The notes below the pieces were generated by a model. The model saw only the letters and a list, made by a program, of their open reading frames with translations. It did no database searches and was not told the DNA's origin. A program made the position numbers and the translations under genes. A stretch of 64,000 bases of DNA, from positions 1-64,000 of the forward strand of contig NZ_JAGQBH010000007.1 in the NCBI RefSeq assembly GCF_024345535.1, written 5' to 3'. This DNA comes from Cyanobium sp. N.Huapi 1H5 (GTDB lineage Bacteria; Cyanobacteriota; Cyanobacteriia; PCC-6307; Cyanobiaceae). Within the stretch, counting starts at the first letter, position 1; every line of letters starts with the position of its first letter. Positions 41,879-51,001 of this stretch are shown here, piece by piece.

Positions 41879-42961
41879 TCAGCCGCTGGCCTCCCCCAGG
41901 GCCCGCCAGCTGTGCTCCGCCTGCTCGATGCTGCGCAGGGCCTGGCCGCAGAGCATGAGCCGGCTGGCATTGCGCTGCAGCAGGGGCAGATCGAAACGGT
42001 CCAGGTCCGGATCGTGGAGCGAGCGCTCCAGGTCCCCCCAGCGGGCCGGAGGTGTCATGGCCTTGGCGGGTGGCTTCGGCCGGTGGCGGTGGGGCACCTC
42101 CAGGCATTGGCGCCACTGCTCCAGGCGCCCGGCCACGGAGCGCAGCAGTTCGGCCTGGGCGCCGTGGAGTCCCTCCAGGGGGCCCCGATCCGCCGGGGTG
42201 TGCTCGAGCAGCCGCAGCCCGTCGACCACGCCGACCAGCTGGGAGCCGGCCCCGTTGAGGAGCTGGAACAGACGGAACGTGGCATGGCTGGTGGGGTTGT
42301 TGCCGAGCTCATCGGCCACCGCCGGCATGGCCTGGCGCAGCGCCACCAGCTGGCGCCGCAGCCCCTGGGCCGTCTCCAGCTCAAGCTGCCGGGCGGCCAT
42401 CAGGGCCCCCGGCGGCGCCGGGACGGCCGGCGCCTCGAGGCGGTCGGCCTGGGCGGTGAGGGCCCCGCCGAGCTCGGCCAGGAACCGGCGCAGCCGCTGG
42501 CGGTTGCCCTCCACCGCCAGGTCGGGCCAGAAGAGCCGCAGGCACAGCAGGGCCACCAGGATGCCGGCCGCCGTCCAGAACAGCCGCACCGGGACCCACA
42601 GCCCCAGTTCACCGTCGTGGACCAGCCAGCCCATCACGATGATGTTGCTGCCCACCTTGTACCCCACCTCCAGGCCCAGCGCCGCCCCCAGCAGCCGCAT
42701 CGCGATCAGGGACAGGCTCAGCCCCAGGGGCAGTGGCAGGTGGCTGAGGCCGGTGTAGGCGACCACCAGCACCACCCCCCCCACCAGCGACCCCAGCAGC
42801 CGCTGGCGGCCCAGGCCGATGGAGCCCCCGTAGGTGCCGGTGCAGACCACCAGCACGGCCATCGGCGCGTAGAAGCCGTAGGCGAGGGGGGCCAGGGACC
42901 CCAGGCCGTTCATCAGGCCGGCCGTCAGGGCCAGGCGCAGTTCTGAGCGGCGGATCAGCAT
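41879..42961 (-). CDS. FUSC-family membrane protein, second of a pair
   Basis: About 360 aa from ATG 42961. Helices fill residues 1-190 (LALTAGLMNGLGSLAPLAYG, MAVLVVCTGTYGGSIGLGRQ, LLGSLVGGVVLVVAYTGLSH and more), then a long soluble helical region. This matches half of the FUSC/aromatic acid exporter family (AaeB-like). The start overlaps the stop of the first FUSC gene by 7 nt. Single-gene family members are twice as long, so the two genes look like a split exporter. Predicted substrate: small aromatic or organic acids, by family only. Confidence 0.72.
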   Translation of the reverse strand: MLIRRSELRLALTAGLMNGLGSLAPLAYGFYAPMAVLVVCTGTYGGSIGLGRQRLLGSLVGGVVLVVAYTGLSHLPLPLGLSLSLIAMRLLGAALGLEVGYKVGSNIIVMGWLVHDGELGLWVPVRLFWTAAGILVALLCLRLFWPDLAVEGNRQRLRRFLAELGGALTAQADRLEAPAVPAPPGALMAARQLELETAQGLRRQLVALRQAMPAVADELGNNPTSHATFRLFQLLNGAGSQLVGVVDGLRLLEHTPADRGPLEGLHGAQAELLRSVAGRLEQWRQCLEVPHRHRPKPPAKAMTPPARWGDLERSLHDPDLDRFDLPLLQRNASRLMLCGQALRSIEQAEHSWRALGEASG

Positions 42962-43920
42962 CGGGCCACCAGGCTCAGGGTCCGCAGGCTGGCCAGCAGC
43001 GGATGCTGCTCCTGGGCCAGGGCCAGCAGGGGCAGCAGCGGCAGGGAACGGCGCCGGGCCAGGGTCTGCCAGGGTGCGGGGTCCGGGGCCAGGGCCGGAA
43101 GGGTCTCCCCCCGGAGCAGGGCGGCCATGCGCGCCATGCCAGCTCGCAGGGGATCGCCGGGCTCCGCGTCCTGGCCCAGCCGGTCGGGGAGACCGCCCAG
43201 CAGGCGCTCCCACTGCACCCAGTGGTGCTGGACCGCGCCCCACAGCTGCAGCCGCTGCGACCAGTGCTGCCGCTGCAGGCGCTGGCCGTGGGGGCCACGG
43301 CGCTCCTGGGCCAGCAGCTGTTCCATCGCCACCAGGTCGCGGCTGAGCTTGGCCGGGGGCAGGGGCTGGGGCCGCTCGCCCCGGCCCTCGAGCCAGTCCC
43401 GCTGCTGCTCCAGCTGGGCGGCATAGCCCTGGCGCAGCCCGTCCTCCAGGCGCACCAGCCGGTCGAATCCCCGCCGGGGCCAGAAGAGCAGGCCCACCAC
43501 GATGGCGATCACGCAGCCGACGGCCGTGTCCAGGGTGCGGTTGAACACGTAATCCCAGTTCAGGGCCACATGGCTGGGGATCATCAGGAACATCAGGCTC
43601 ACCAGCGTCGCGGTCCCGGCGGCCGACTGCCAGCCGAGCCAGCGCAGCAGGGGCAGCATCAGCAGCAGTGACACCAGCACCCCCGGCCAGCCGGAGAGCA
43701 GGGTGTGGACCAGGAAGGTGACCAGCCCGCCGGTGATGGTGCCGAAGACCCGCACCCTGGCGGCCTGGAGGCTGAGGTCGTCCCCGTCCTCCATGACCGT
43801 GACCACGGCCAGCATCGGGTACCAGACGTAGGCGATCCGCTCGAACCAGAGCGACAGGGCGGCGGTGAGGAAGGCGGCCACCCCGAGCCTCAGGCTGTTG
43901 CGAAGCAGGGCGGACCGCAC
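42955..43920 (-). CDS. FUSC-family membrane protein, first of a pair
   Basis: A 321-aa protein whose GTG start at 43920 opens the operon. Helices are MRSALLRNSLRLGVAAFLTA, LAVVTVMEDGDDLSLQAARV (with the FUSC loop), ITGGLVTFLVHTLLSGWPG and VGCVIAIVVGLLFWPRR. A soluble helical part rich in Q, R, L follows. Arrangement is the N-terminal half-exporter of the FUSC family. Shared overlap with the second FUSC gene suggests a heterodimeric pump. The intergenic 43921-44024 holds the presumed promoter. Confidence 0.72.
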   Translation of the reverse strand: MRSALLRNSLRLGVAAFLTAALSLWFERIAYVWYPMLAVVTVMEDGDDLSLQAARVRVFGTITGGLVTFLVHTLLSGWPGVLVSLLLMLPLLRWLGWQSAAGTATLVSLMFLMIPSHVALNWDYVFNRTLDTAVGCVIAIVVGLLFWPRRGFDRLVRLEDGLRQGYAAQLEQQRDWLEGRGERPQPLPPAKLSRDLVAMEQLLAQERRGPHGQRLQRQHWSQRLQLWGAVQHHWVQWERLLGGLPDRLGQDAEPGDPLRAGMARMAALLRGETLPALAPDPAPWQTLARRRSLPLLPLLALAQEQHPLLASLRTLSLVARC

Positions 43921-44024
43921 GGACCTCGAGGCGCTGGGCTGGCAGGAGCCTATGGAGGCCCATGGTCCACGGCCGGGAGCCGATGCGCCATGGTTGATGA
44001 CCTCCCACCGTGCCGCGGACAGCC

Positions 44025-44528
44025 ATGGTCCTCTCGCTGAGCCCGGATCTGGAGGCCCTGCTGCGGCTGGGGATGGCGGTGCTCTGCGGACTCGCGGTGG
44101 GCATCAACCGCGCGCACCACGGCAGCCGCGCCCACCCCAACCGACTGCGGGTTCATGTGCTGGTGGGGATGAGTGCCTGCCTGATGGTCCTGGCCGCCGG
44201 TCCCGATGCCCAGGCCCGCAGCCGGGTGATCCAGGGGGTGGCGGCGGGCATCGGCTTCCTGGGGGCCGGCGAGATCCTTGTGCCTCCGGTGCGCTCGAAG
44301 CACGGCGTTCCGGAGGTGCGGGGCCTGAGCAGTGCCGCCTCGATCTGGTTCACGGCGGCCCTCGGCGTCACCGTGGCGGTCTCCAGCCCGGTGCCGGTCC
44401 TGATGGCCCTGGGTCTGGCCCTGATCACCCTCTCCGACCGCGACGGCCACCCGCCCGAGGGGAGCGGCGACGGGGCTTCAGCTCCCGCCGAAGAGGTCAG
44501 AAAAGGAAACGGTGGCGGCCGTTCGTAG
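44025..44528 (+). CDS. MgtC/SapB family membrane protein
   Basis: A 167-aa protein. Family marks are LGMAVLCGLAVGINRAHHG, RLRVHVLVGMSACLMVLA, VAAGIGFLGAGEILV and GLSSAASIWFTAALGVTVAV, which include the conserved Asn-Arg and the GIGFLGAG motif. MgtC proteins modulate F-type ATPase and growth in low magnesium. The ATG at 44025 is chosen because it starts directly before the first helix. The 3' end overlaps the convergent LCP gene by 32 bp. Confidence 0.85.
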   Translation: MVLSLSPDLEALLRLGMAVLCGLAVGINRAHHGSRAHPNRLRVHVLVGMSACLMVLAAGPDAQARSRVIQGVAAGIGFLGAGEILVPPVRSKHGVPEVRGLSSAASIWFTAALGVTVAVSSPVPVLMALGLALITLSDRDGHPPEGSGDGASAPAEEVRKGNGGGRS

Positions 44529-45465
44529 CGTTGGCCTGGCCCTCGTTGCCGGCCTCCAGCGGGTCGTTCTCCGGTGCCGGCCAGACGGCGTCCCAGTAGC
44601 TGATGCCGTCCTTGTAGAAGGGGCGGCCGTCCAGCCGCTCGGTGTCGAGCTGGGTGCTGCCCATGGCCGTGATCAGGCCCCCGAGCTCCATGGGGCCGAG
44701 GTCGGTCTTGAGGTCCTTGCGGGCGGCCATCATCAGGGCCGGCAGCCGCACCAGGTACTCGGGCCGGGTGAGTTTGCGGAACAGGGACTTCAGGGCCAGC
44801 TGCTGGCGGTCCATGCGCCCCAGGTCGCCCGTTTCGTCGTGGCGGAAGCGCAGGAAACCCTCCAGATCCTTGCCGCGCAGGGTCTGCACCCCGGGTTGCA
44901 GATCGATGGACAGTCCCTGGCTGCGGTCGACGTAGAGCATGCGCTTGGGAACGTCCACCTCGATGCCCCCGAGCACATCGGCCATCTGGCGGATCGAGGA
45001 GAGGTTGACGACCAAGTGGTGCTGGATGGGGCGGCCGAGCCGGTGCGAGATCTCCCGCTTCACCGCCTCGATGCCGCCCAGGCTGTAGAGGGCGTTGATC
45101 TTGACCGGACCGAAACTCTCGGCCTCGATGTAGGTGTCGCGGGGGATCTGGGTGATGCTGGTGCGCTTGCCATCGATGCGCAGGGTGGCGATCACATCGG
45201 TGTTGCCACCGCCCACGTCGGTGCCCAGGATCAGGACGTCCTGACCGTCCATGCCGCCGCTCCAGGCGGCGAAGGGATTGGTCAGCGCCGGGTTACCGCC
45301 GGCGGTGGCCCTTGCCGAGATCAGCTGGGCCAGGGGTCCGGCCAGCAGCAGGCCCGCCCCCAGACCGCAGACCACGGCCAGGAGCACGGGCGTGCGCCGG
45401 CGGGATGCCCTTGGCTTGGCTGCCGTCCTGGCCTTGGCCCCGTTCCTGGGTTGAGAAATCTTCAT
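44497..45465 (-). CDS. LytR-CpsA-Psr (LCP) family wall-polymer transferase
   Basis: A 322-aa protein with an N-terminal membrane anchor (VLLAVVCGLGAGLLLAGPLA) and an LCP domain: VLILGTDVGGGNTDVIATLR, ITQIPRDTYIEAES, KINALYSLGGIEAV and FLRFRHDETGDLGRMDRQQ. The conserved Arg/Asp residues binding the polyprenyl pyrophosphate are present. Such enzymes attach sugar polymers to peptidoglycan. ATG 45465 is preferred over 45474. A 25-bp gap follows the ABC exporter gene on the same strand. Confidence 0.9.
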   Translation of the reverse strand: MKISQPRNGAKARTAAKPRASRRRTPVLLAVVCGLGAGLLLAGPLAQLISARATAGGNPALTNPFAAWSGGMDGQDVLILGTDVGGGNTDVIATLRIDGKRTSITQIPRDTYIEAESFGPVKINALYSLGGIEAVKREISHRLGRPIQHHLVVNLSSIRQMADVLGGIEVDVPKRMLYVDRSQGLSIDLQPGVQTLRGKDLEGFLRFRHDETGDLGRMDRQQLALKSLFRKLTRPEYLVRLPALMMAARKDLKTDLGPMELGGLITAMGSTQLDTERLDGRPFYKDGISYWDAVWPAPENDPLEAGNEGQANATNGRHRFLF

Positions 45466-45490
45466 TGAAACCACGCTAAGCCCACCGGGA

Positions 45491-47320
45491 TCAGCGCAGG
45501 GCCTCCTCCGGCCTCAGCCCCGTCTGCACCCGCCAGAGGGCCGCGTAGGCGCCGTTCCTGGCCAGCAGCTCGTCATGCCCGCCGCTCTCGACGATGCGGC
45601 CCTGTTCCATGACCACGATGCGGTCGGCGTGGCGCACCGTGCTGAGGCGGTGGGCGATCACCAGGGTGGTGCGAGAGGCCGTGATCCGATCGAGGGAGCG
45701 CTGGATCGCCGCCTCGGTTTCGTTGTCGACGGCGGCGGTGGCCTCATCCAGCACCAGCACCGGCGGATCCTTGAGGATCGCCCGGGCCAGGGCGATGCGC
45801 TGCCGCTGGCCCCCGGAGAGGCGCAGGCCACGCTCCCCCACCAGGGTGTCGTACCCCTGGGGCAGCGCCTCGATGAAGCCCGCCGCCTCGGCCAGGCCGG
45901 CTGCCCGTTCGATGGCCGCGCGGGTGGCGGCGAAGCTGCCATAGGCGATGTTCTCGGCCACGGTGCCGTGGAACAGGAACACCTCCTGGCTGACCAGGCC
46001 GATGGCCCGGCGCAGGTCCTGCAGGGAGAGCTGCTCGATCGCCAGGCCGTCGAGCAGGATCCGCCCACCCTCGATGGGGTAGAGCCGCAGCAGCAGCTTG
46101 ACGATCGTGCTCTTGCCGGAACCCGTGGCCCCCACGATCCCCACGGTGGCGCCGGCGGGAATGTCGAGGTTGAACGAGGAGAGAAGCCGCTCCCGGCCGG
46201 CGTAGGCGAAATCGACCGCCTCGAAGCGGATCTGGCCGCGGACGTCGGCGATGGGCAGCGGCAGGCTGCCGCTGGGGATCGCGACGGGGGTGTCCAGCAG
46301 GTCCATCACCCGGTGGGTGGAGGCCATGGCGCGCTGGTAGTCGTCGAGGGTGCGGCCCAGGGTGGTCAGGGGCCACAGCAGCCGCTGGGTGATGAAGACG
46401 AGAAACGAATAGGTGCCGATGGCGATGGCACCCCTCCAGGCCTGCAGTCCGCCGATCACGAGGATGGCGATGAAGGCGAACAGGATGGCGAACCGGATCA
46501 GGGGGATGAAGGCGGCCGACAGGCGGATGGCGCGGCCGTTGCTGGCCCGGTAGGCCTGGCTCTGGGTGATCAGCCGCTGCTTCTCCCACTCCTCCGCGGC
46601 GTAGCTCTTGATGGTGAGCATGCCGCCGAGGTTGTTGCTCAGCAGGCTGGCCAGGTCGCCGGCCCGCTCGCGCACCTCCCGGTAGCGGGGGGCCAGGCGC
46701 CGCTGGAAGCGGAGCGAGCCCCAGAGGATCACCGGGATCGGCAGGAAGGAGACGCCGGCCACCGTGGGGGAGAGGACCACCATGGCCCCGCCCACCGCCA
46801 CAACGGTGGTGATCAGCTGCAGGATCTCGTTGGCGCCCTGGTCGAGGAAGCGCTCCAGCTGGTTGATGTCGTCGTTGAGGACGGTGAGCAGACGCCCGCT
46901 GCTGCCGGCCTCGAAGAAGCCCATCTCCAGGTGCTGGAGGTGGTCGTAGGCCTCGATGCGCAGCTCATGCTGCACCGTCTGGGCGAGGCGTCTCCAGAGC
47001 AGGGCGTAGAGGTATTCGAACAGGGACTCGGCGCTCCAGATCAGGAACGAGAGCACCGCCAGCACACCCAGCTGGCCAGGCACGGTGGTGAAGCCGAGAC
47101 CGGCCAGCCAGGACGTGCGCTGCTGGACCACCACATCGACCGCCAGACCGATCAGGACGGGGGGCGCCAGGTCGAAGAGCTTGTTGAGGATCGAGCAGGC
47201 GGCCGCAAGGCCGACGAGCCTGCGGTGGGGCCGCAGGCTGCGCAGCAGGCGTCGCAGCCCTGCCGCTGTCGGGGCTGGCCCCGGGGGGCCATCAACGGCC
47301 ATGGCCGCCGCCGGACTCAC
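45491..47320 (-). CDS. ABC exporter, fused permease-ATPase (MsbA/HepA-like)
   Basis: A 609-aa half-transporter: six-helix ABC membrane domain (about 20-310), then an ATPase domain with Walker A GATGSGKSTIVK, Q-loop SQEVFLFHGT, signature LSGGQRQRIALARAIL, Walker B VLVLDEATAAVDNE and switch IAHRLST. Substrate may be lipid or glycolipid. The GTG start (47320) overlaps the stop of the RRM gene; ATG 47302 is an alternative. Confidence 0.88.
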   Translation of the reverse strand: MSPAAAMAVDGPPGPAPTAAGLRRLLRSLRPHRRLVGLAAACSILNKLFDLAPPVLIGLAVDVVVQQRTSWLAGLGFTTVPGQLGVLAVLSFLIWSAESLFEYLYALLWRRLAQTVQHELRIEAYDHLQHLEMGFFEAGSSGRLLTVLNDDINQLERFLDQGANEILQLITTVVAVGGAMVVLSPTVAGVSFLPIPVILWGSLRFQRRLAPRYREVRERAGDLASLLSNNLGGMLTIKSYAAEEWEKQRLITQSQAYRASNGRAIRLSAAFIPLIRFAILFAFIAILVIGGLQAWRGAIAIGTYSFLVFITQRLLWPLTTLGRTLDDYQRAMASTHRVMDLLDTPVAIPSGSLPLPIADVRGQIRFEAVDFAYAGRERLLSSFNLDIPAGATVGIVGATGSGKSTIVKLLLRLYPIEGGRILLDGLAIEQLSLQDLRRAIGLVSQEVFLFHGTVAENIAYGSFAATRAAIERAAGLAEAAGFIEALPQGYDTLVGERGLRLSGGQRQRIALARAILKDPPVLVLDEATAAVDNETEAAIQRSLDRITASRTTLVIAHRLSTVRHADRIVVMEQGRIVESGGHDELLARNGAYAALWRVQTGLRPEEALR

Positions 47321-47721
47321 CAGCGATTGCCGCCGCCGCCACCGCCGCCGCCGTAACCACCACCGCCGCCACCGCCGCCGTAGCCGCCACCACCGGAGCG
47401 GCCACCGCCGCCACCGGGGCGACCGCCGCCACCGCCGTAGCCGCCGCCGGAGCGACCACCGCCGCCGCCGCCGCCACCCTCACGGGGCGTGGCCTTGTTG
47501 ACACGGATCATGCGACCCATCCATTCGACGTCCTGGAGGTCGTCGATGGCCTTCTGCTCGGACGCATCGTCGGCGAGTTCGATGAAGGCGAAGCCGCGCT
47601 TGCGGCCGGTTTCACGGTCGAGGGGCAGGCTGCACTGACGGACCTCGCCGTACTGGCCGAAGAGATCGAGAAGGTCCTCGCGTTCGGCCTGGAACGAGAG
47701 GTTGCCGACGTAGATGGTCAT
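47317..47721 (-). CDS. Glycine-rich RRM RNA-binding protein
   Basis: A 134-aa protein. The RRM (1-78) has RNP2 IYVGNLSF and RNP1 KRGFAFIEL. It is followed by a low-complexity GGGYGGGGG-type tail interrupted by Arg, Ser, Tyr and ending NRW. This is the cyanobacterial Rbp family, often cold-induced and involved in RNA localisation or stability. The 285-bp region upstream (47722-48006) is shared with a divergent small gene and could include a long leader; a GGAGG motif lies about 25 nt before the start. Confidence 0.92.
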   Translation of the reverse strand: MTIYVGNLSFQAEREDLLDLFGQYGEVRQCSLPLDRETGRKRGFAFIELADDASEQKAIDDLQDVEWMGRMIRVNKATPREGGGGGGGGRSGGGYGGGGGRPGGGGGRSGGGGYGGGGGGGGYGGGGGGGGNRW

Positions 47722-48006
47722 TCAAAGAAAAAGCTGGAACGGATTCCTCCGGTGTCGGGAATCCCAGGGAAAGCAGGCGGTCGGCATGGAGCTCAGAACG
47801 GTCCCAGGGTCGGGTCCGGTTCTGTTGGGCCTGAGCCGTCGATGCGTGCCGAAGGGAGCCAGAGCGGCGTGGAATTCCCGGAAGCCTACAACCGAGCCCC
47901 GGGGCTCCATGGCGAAGCTTGAAGCAGATGCGAAGGAAAACAAAAAAATCTCCCCGCCCCCGCCCGCGACGCTCCATTGTCAGCAAACCCTGATCCAGTT
48001 GATCCC

Positions 48007-48210
48007 ATGAAAGCCGCCCCTGTGCCCTGGAGCCTCACCTGGCGTGAGGACGGAGAGCTCGGTTCCCAGGATCTGTTCGACCTGCTGCAGGTCCTGGTGG
48101 CCAGCGAAAGTCACGAGGTCCAGATGACCCTGATCGCCGCCGTGGAACAGCTTTCGGTCAGCGAGCTCCAGGTGACGGCCTGTGAGCAGGTCACCCGCCT
48201 CTGCGCCTGA
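48007..48210 (+). CDS. Small hypothetical acidic protein (67 aa)
   Basis: ATG 48007 (MKAAPVPWSLTWREDGELGS) is followed by an amphipathic helical body LFDLLQVLVASESHEVQMTL and LSVSELQVTACEQVTRLCA. It is acidic, probably a small helical protein. The upstream frame could extend but would pass an AT-rich region that looks like a promoter (AAAACAAAAAAATC). Not recognised. Confidence 0.55.
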   Translation: MKAAPVPWSLTWREDGELGSQDLFDLLQVLVASESHEVQMTLIAAVEQLSVSELQVTACEQVTRLCA

Positions 48211-48237
48211 TGGCCTGCCCAGGCGCCTGATCCGGCT

Positions 48238-48567
48238 TCAGATCGGATACCGCTTCGAGGTGGCATCGCGGCAGCTGCTGCGGGCCGAGGCGATGCTGCT
48301 GCCGCTCGAGATGCGATCGGCGACGCAGTCGCAGGCGAAGCTGGCCATCCCGTCCGGGGCTTTCTTCCCGGACTGGGCCAGCTCCGTCTCGAAGGCCGAG
48401 AGGCAGATGGAGCGCACCACCTCGAGGATGGGGCCTGAGGCCGCCTCTGCCCGGCGCTCCAGCGGCCCGAAGGACGCCAGAGCCACCATGCCGACGACCA
48501 GCCCGGCCAGGCCCGGCAGGCGCCGGGAACGGAGGGAAGCCAAAGGGGGCCGATGCTGGGTAGGCAT
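48238..48567 (-). CDS. Small exported hypothetical protein with conserved-looking cysteines
   Basis: A 109-aa protein with a signal anchor (LAGLVVGMVALASFGP) and a mature part with four cysteines (ICLSAFE, FACDCV, SSCRD). The mature domain ends DATSKRYPI. The pattern suggests two disulfides in the periplasm. No family is recognised, but the layout (ICxxxxE...CxC...C) looks like that of other small cyanobacterial secreted proteins. Confidence 0.55.
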   Translation of the reverse strand: MPTQHRPPLASLRSRRLPGLAGLVVGMVALASFGPLERRAEAASGPILEVVRSICLSAFETELAQSGKKAPDGMASFACDCVADRISSGSSIASARSSCRDATSKRYPI

Positions 48568-48602
48568 GGGGGACTGGCGTGAGGAGCGCCGCTGCGGGGA
48601 TG

Positions 48603-50546
48603 TCAGGAGCCCAGCCGGGAGATCTGAAGTTCCTTGTTCATCACCCGCAGGCGACGCAGGTCGGCGAAGACGTCGTCGGGCATGCCCTTGGGCAGGTCGA
48701 CGGTGCTGTGGGCGTCGAAGATGCGGATCTTCCCGATCGATCGTCCGGCTAGGCCGGACTCATTGGCGATGGCGCCAACAATGTTGCCGGGCTTGACCCG
48801 ATCCCGCCAGCCCACCTCGATGCGGAACCGTTCCATGTTGTCCTCGGGACCGTCCTCGCCGCGTTCCTGGTGACGGTCGTTGAAGGGGCGGCGTTCCCCG
48901 CCCCGGTCCCGCTCGCCGCGGTCACGGTCGCGCTCCCGGGTGGGGGCGCCGGCACGGCCCTGGCCCCAGCGCTCCTCGCCCTGGAGCAGCAGGGGTTTGC
49001 CCCCCAGTCCAAGCTCGAGGGCGGCCAGGGCCAGCTGTTCGGGGGTGCAGGCCTGTTCCTGGGCCACCCGCTGCAGGATCTCACCCAGCAGGGCCCGCTC
49101 CTCGGGATTGCAGGCGGGCTGCTGGAGGGCGGCGGTGAGTTTCTGGCGCAGGCGGTCTAGCCGATGCTGGTTGATGCTGGCGTTGCCCGGCACCTCCATC
49201 GGTTCGATGGGCTGGTTCACGGCCCGCTCCAGACCGCCGAGGAAGCGCCGCTCCCGGGGCGTGAGGAACAGGATCGCCTCACCGCTGCGCCCGGCGCGGC
49301 CGGTGCGGCCGATGCGGTGCACGTAGGCCTCCCCGTCGAAGGGAATGTCGTAGTTGATGACCAGGCCGATGCGGTCGACGTCGAGGCCCCGGGCGGCCAC
49401 GTCCGTGGCCACCAGCACATTGACGCGGCCATCCCGCAGACGCTCGATCGTGCGCTCCCGCTGGGTCTGAGGAACGTCGCCGTTGAGCACCGCCACGTCG
49501 TAGCCGTGCTGCTCGAGGGACTCGGCCACCGTCAGGGTGATGGCCTTGGTGCGGGCGAAGATGATCACCCCTTCGCTGCCCACGGCTTCAAGCACCCGTT
49601 CGAGGGCCTCGAGCTTCTGGGGACCGTTGACCACCAGATGCCGCTGGCGGATGCGGCGGCCGTCGGCGGCCTTCTGGCGGATGGTGACCTCCGCCGGGTT
49701 CTTCAGATGGTTCTGGGAGATCCGCCGGATCTCCGGGGGCATGGTGGCGGAGAACAGCACCACCTGACGCTCGGCGGGCAGCTGCTCGAGCACCCACTTG
49801 ACGTCGTCGATGAAGCCCATGCGGAGCATCTCATCGGCCTCGTCCAGCACCAGGCTGCGCAGGCCGGAGAGGTCGAGGGTGCCCTGGCGCATGTGGTCCA
49901 TCACCCGGCCGGGGGTGCCCACGACGATCTGAACGCCCCGGCGCAGCTGCTGGATCTGGTCGCGGAAGTCGGCGCCGCCATAGACGGGCAGCACCTTGAC
50001 GCCCTTCATGCAGGCGGCGTAACTGTTGAAGGCCTCCGCCACCTGCATCGCCAGTTCGCGGGTGGGGGTGAGCACGAGCACCTGGGGGGTGCGCTGGCCG
50101 GGATCGAGGCGCTCCAGCAGGGGCAGGCCGAAGGCGGCCGTCTTGCCCGTGCCGGTCTGGGCCTGGCCCACCAGGTCGCGGCCGAGCATCAGTTCGGGGA
50201 TGGCGGCCTTCTGGATCGGCGAGGGCTCCTCGAAGCCGATGGCCGCCAGGCCCTCCAGCAGCTCCCGGCGCAGGCCGAAGGCGGCGAAGGCGCTGACAGG
50301 AGCTGCCGTCTCGGGGGCAGTCGGTTCAGTGGCTGCCGTTTCTGTCGCGGGTGCTTCGGTAACGGCGTCATCGGCAGGGATGACGACCTGGGCGATGGCG
50401 GAGTCCGGCGCTTCGGGGAAATCGAGCGCGGTGTCGCTCCCCAGGGAAATGGTGGACGAGGCCGTCTCGGCCTCGCAGGGCTGCGCGAGGGCCGCCTGGG
50501 AATCGGCAGCACCGACGAGGGTGCTGCCGTCAATGATCTGGGTCAC
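48603..50546 (-). CDS. DEAD-box RNA helicase (DeaD/CsdA-like)
   Basis: A 647-aa protein with an acidic, Thr/Ala-rich leader (1-75) and a helicase core. The core shows AQTGTGKTAAFGLPLL, PTRELAMQV, LVLDEADEMLRMGF, SATMPPE, IIFARTKAITL, VLVATDVAARGLDVDRIG and HRIGRTGRAGRSGEA. An Arg/Glu-rich linker and a C-terminal DbpA-like RNA-binding domain (VGWRDRVKPGNIVGAIANES) follow. It unwinds structured RNA, commonly in cold acclimation and ribosome assembly. It stands 92 bp downstream of a cupin gene on the same strand. Confidence 0.93.
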   Translation of the reverse strand: MTQIIDGSTLVGAADSQAALAQPCEAETASSTISLGSDTALDFPEAPDSAIAQVVIPADDAVTEAPATETAATEPTAPETAAPVSAFAAFGLRRELLEGLAAIGFEEPSPIQKAAIPELMLGRDLVGQAQTGTGKTAAFGLPLLERLDPGQRTPQVLVLTPTRELAMQVAEAFNSYAACMKGVKVLPVYGGADFRDQIQQLRRGVQIVVGTPGRVMDHMRQGTLDLSGLRSLVLDEADEMLRMGFIDDVKWVLEQLPAERQVVLFSATMPPEIRRISQNHLKNPAEVTIRQKAADGRRIRQRHLVVNGPQKLEALERVLEAVGSEGVIIFARTKAITLTVAESLEQHGYDVAVLNGDVPQTQRERTIERLRDGRVNVLVATDVAARGLDVDRIGLVINYDIPFDGEAYVHRIGRTGRAGRSGEAILFLTPRERRFLGGLERAVNQPIEPMEVPGNASINQHRLDRLRQKLTAALQQPACNPEERALLGEILQRVAQEQACTPEQLALAALELGLGGKPLLLQGEERWGQGRAGAPTRERDRDRGERDRGGERRPFNDRHQERGEDGPEDNMERFRIEVGWRDRVKPGNIVGAIANESGLAGRSIGKIRIFDAHSTVDLPKGMPDDVFADLRRLRVMNKELQISRLGS

Positions 50547-50638
50547 GGGATGCGGGAGCCTGGTGAATCCTTTTCAACGCAGGCCGGCAGCGGACCGTTG
50601 GAGATGGGTGCCGTGCACCCGGGCTGCCTTGCCCTTGC

Positions 50639-51001
50639 TCAAAGGTTGAAATGAGACTTTACCACCCTGCCGTAATCGTCGTCGAAACGCTCGATGTCCT
50701 CCTCCCGCAGCTCCTCGCCCAGCTGCACTTCGATGATCTCCAGGTCGCTGGCTCCGGCCGACGCCCGGTGCAGGCCGCCCCGGGGGACGAACAGGGTGGC
50801 GCCGGGGCAGGCGGTGATCGAGCCGCCGTCGACTTCCATCACCCCCTCACCCGTCACCACCACCCAGTGCTCGCTGCGCTGACGGTGGCGCTGCAGGCTG
50901 ATGCGTTGCCCCGCCGTGATCCTCAGGCGCTTGACCAGGTAGCCGGGGCCCGTGGCGAGGGTCTCGAACCATCCCCAGGGCCGCTGGGTCTGTTCCGTCA
51001 T
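50639..51001 (-). CDS. Mannose-6-phosphate isomerase type II-like cupin
   Basis: A 120-aa stand-alone cupin: RPWGWFETLATGPGYLVKRL then ISLQRHRQRSEHWVVVTGEG, VDGGSITACPGATLFVPRG and LHRASAGASDLEIIEVQLGE. This is the C-terminal isomerase module of GDP-mannose pyrophosphorylase / phosphomannose isomerase enzymes, here without the nucleotidyltransferase. It likely interconverts mannose-6-phosphate and fructose-6-phosphate for glycan synthesis, though the single-domain form could have another sugar role. Confidence 0.82.
   Translation of the reverse strand: MTEQTQRPWGWFETLATGPGYLVKRLRITAGQRISLQRHRQRSEHWVVVTGEGVMEVDGGSITACPGATLFVPRGGLHRASAGASDLEIIEVQLGEELREEDIERFDDDYGRVVKSHFNL

Noticed and set aside
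38743-41958. A 1071-codon open frame on the plus strand
   Set aside because: Antisense to the TolC-like and OprB-like genes and rich in Gln/Gly/His, as expected for a mirror frame.
41879-44140. A 753-codon minus-strand frame that would extend the second FUSC gene upstream
   Set aside because: Upstream of 42961 the frame has no helices and overlaps the first FUSC gene, which has its own clear FUSC helices.
47317-47500. Repeats in the RRM gene resembling a CRISPR or satellite
   Set aside because: They are codon repeats for the Gly-rich tail (GGN codons), without unique spacers.
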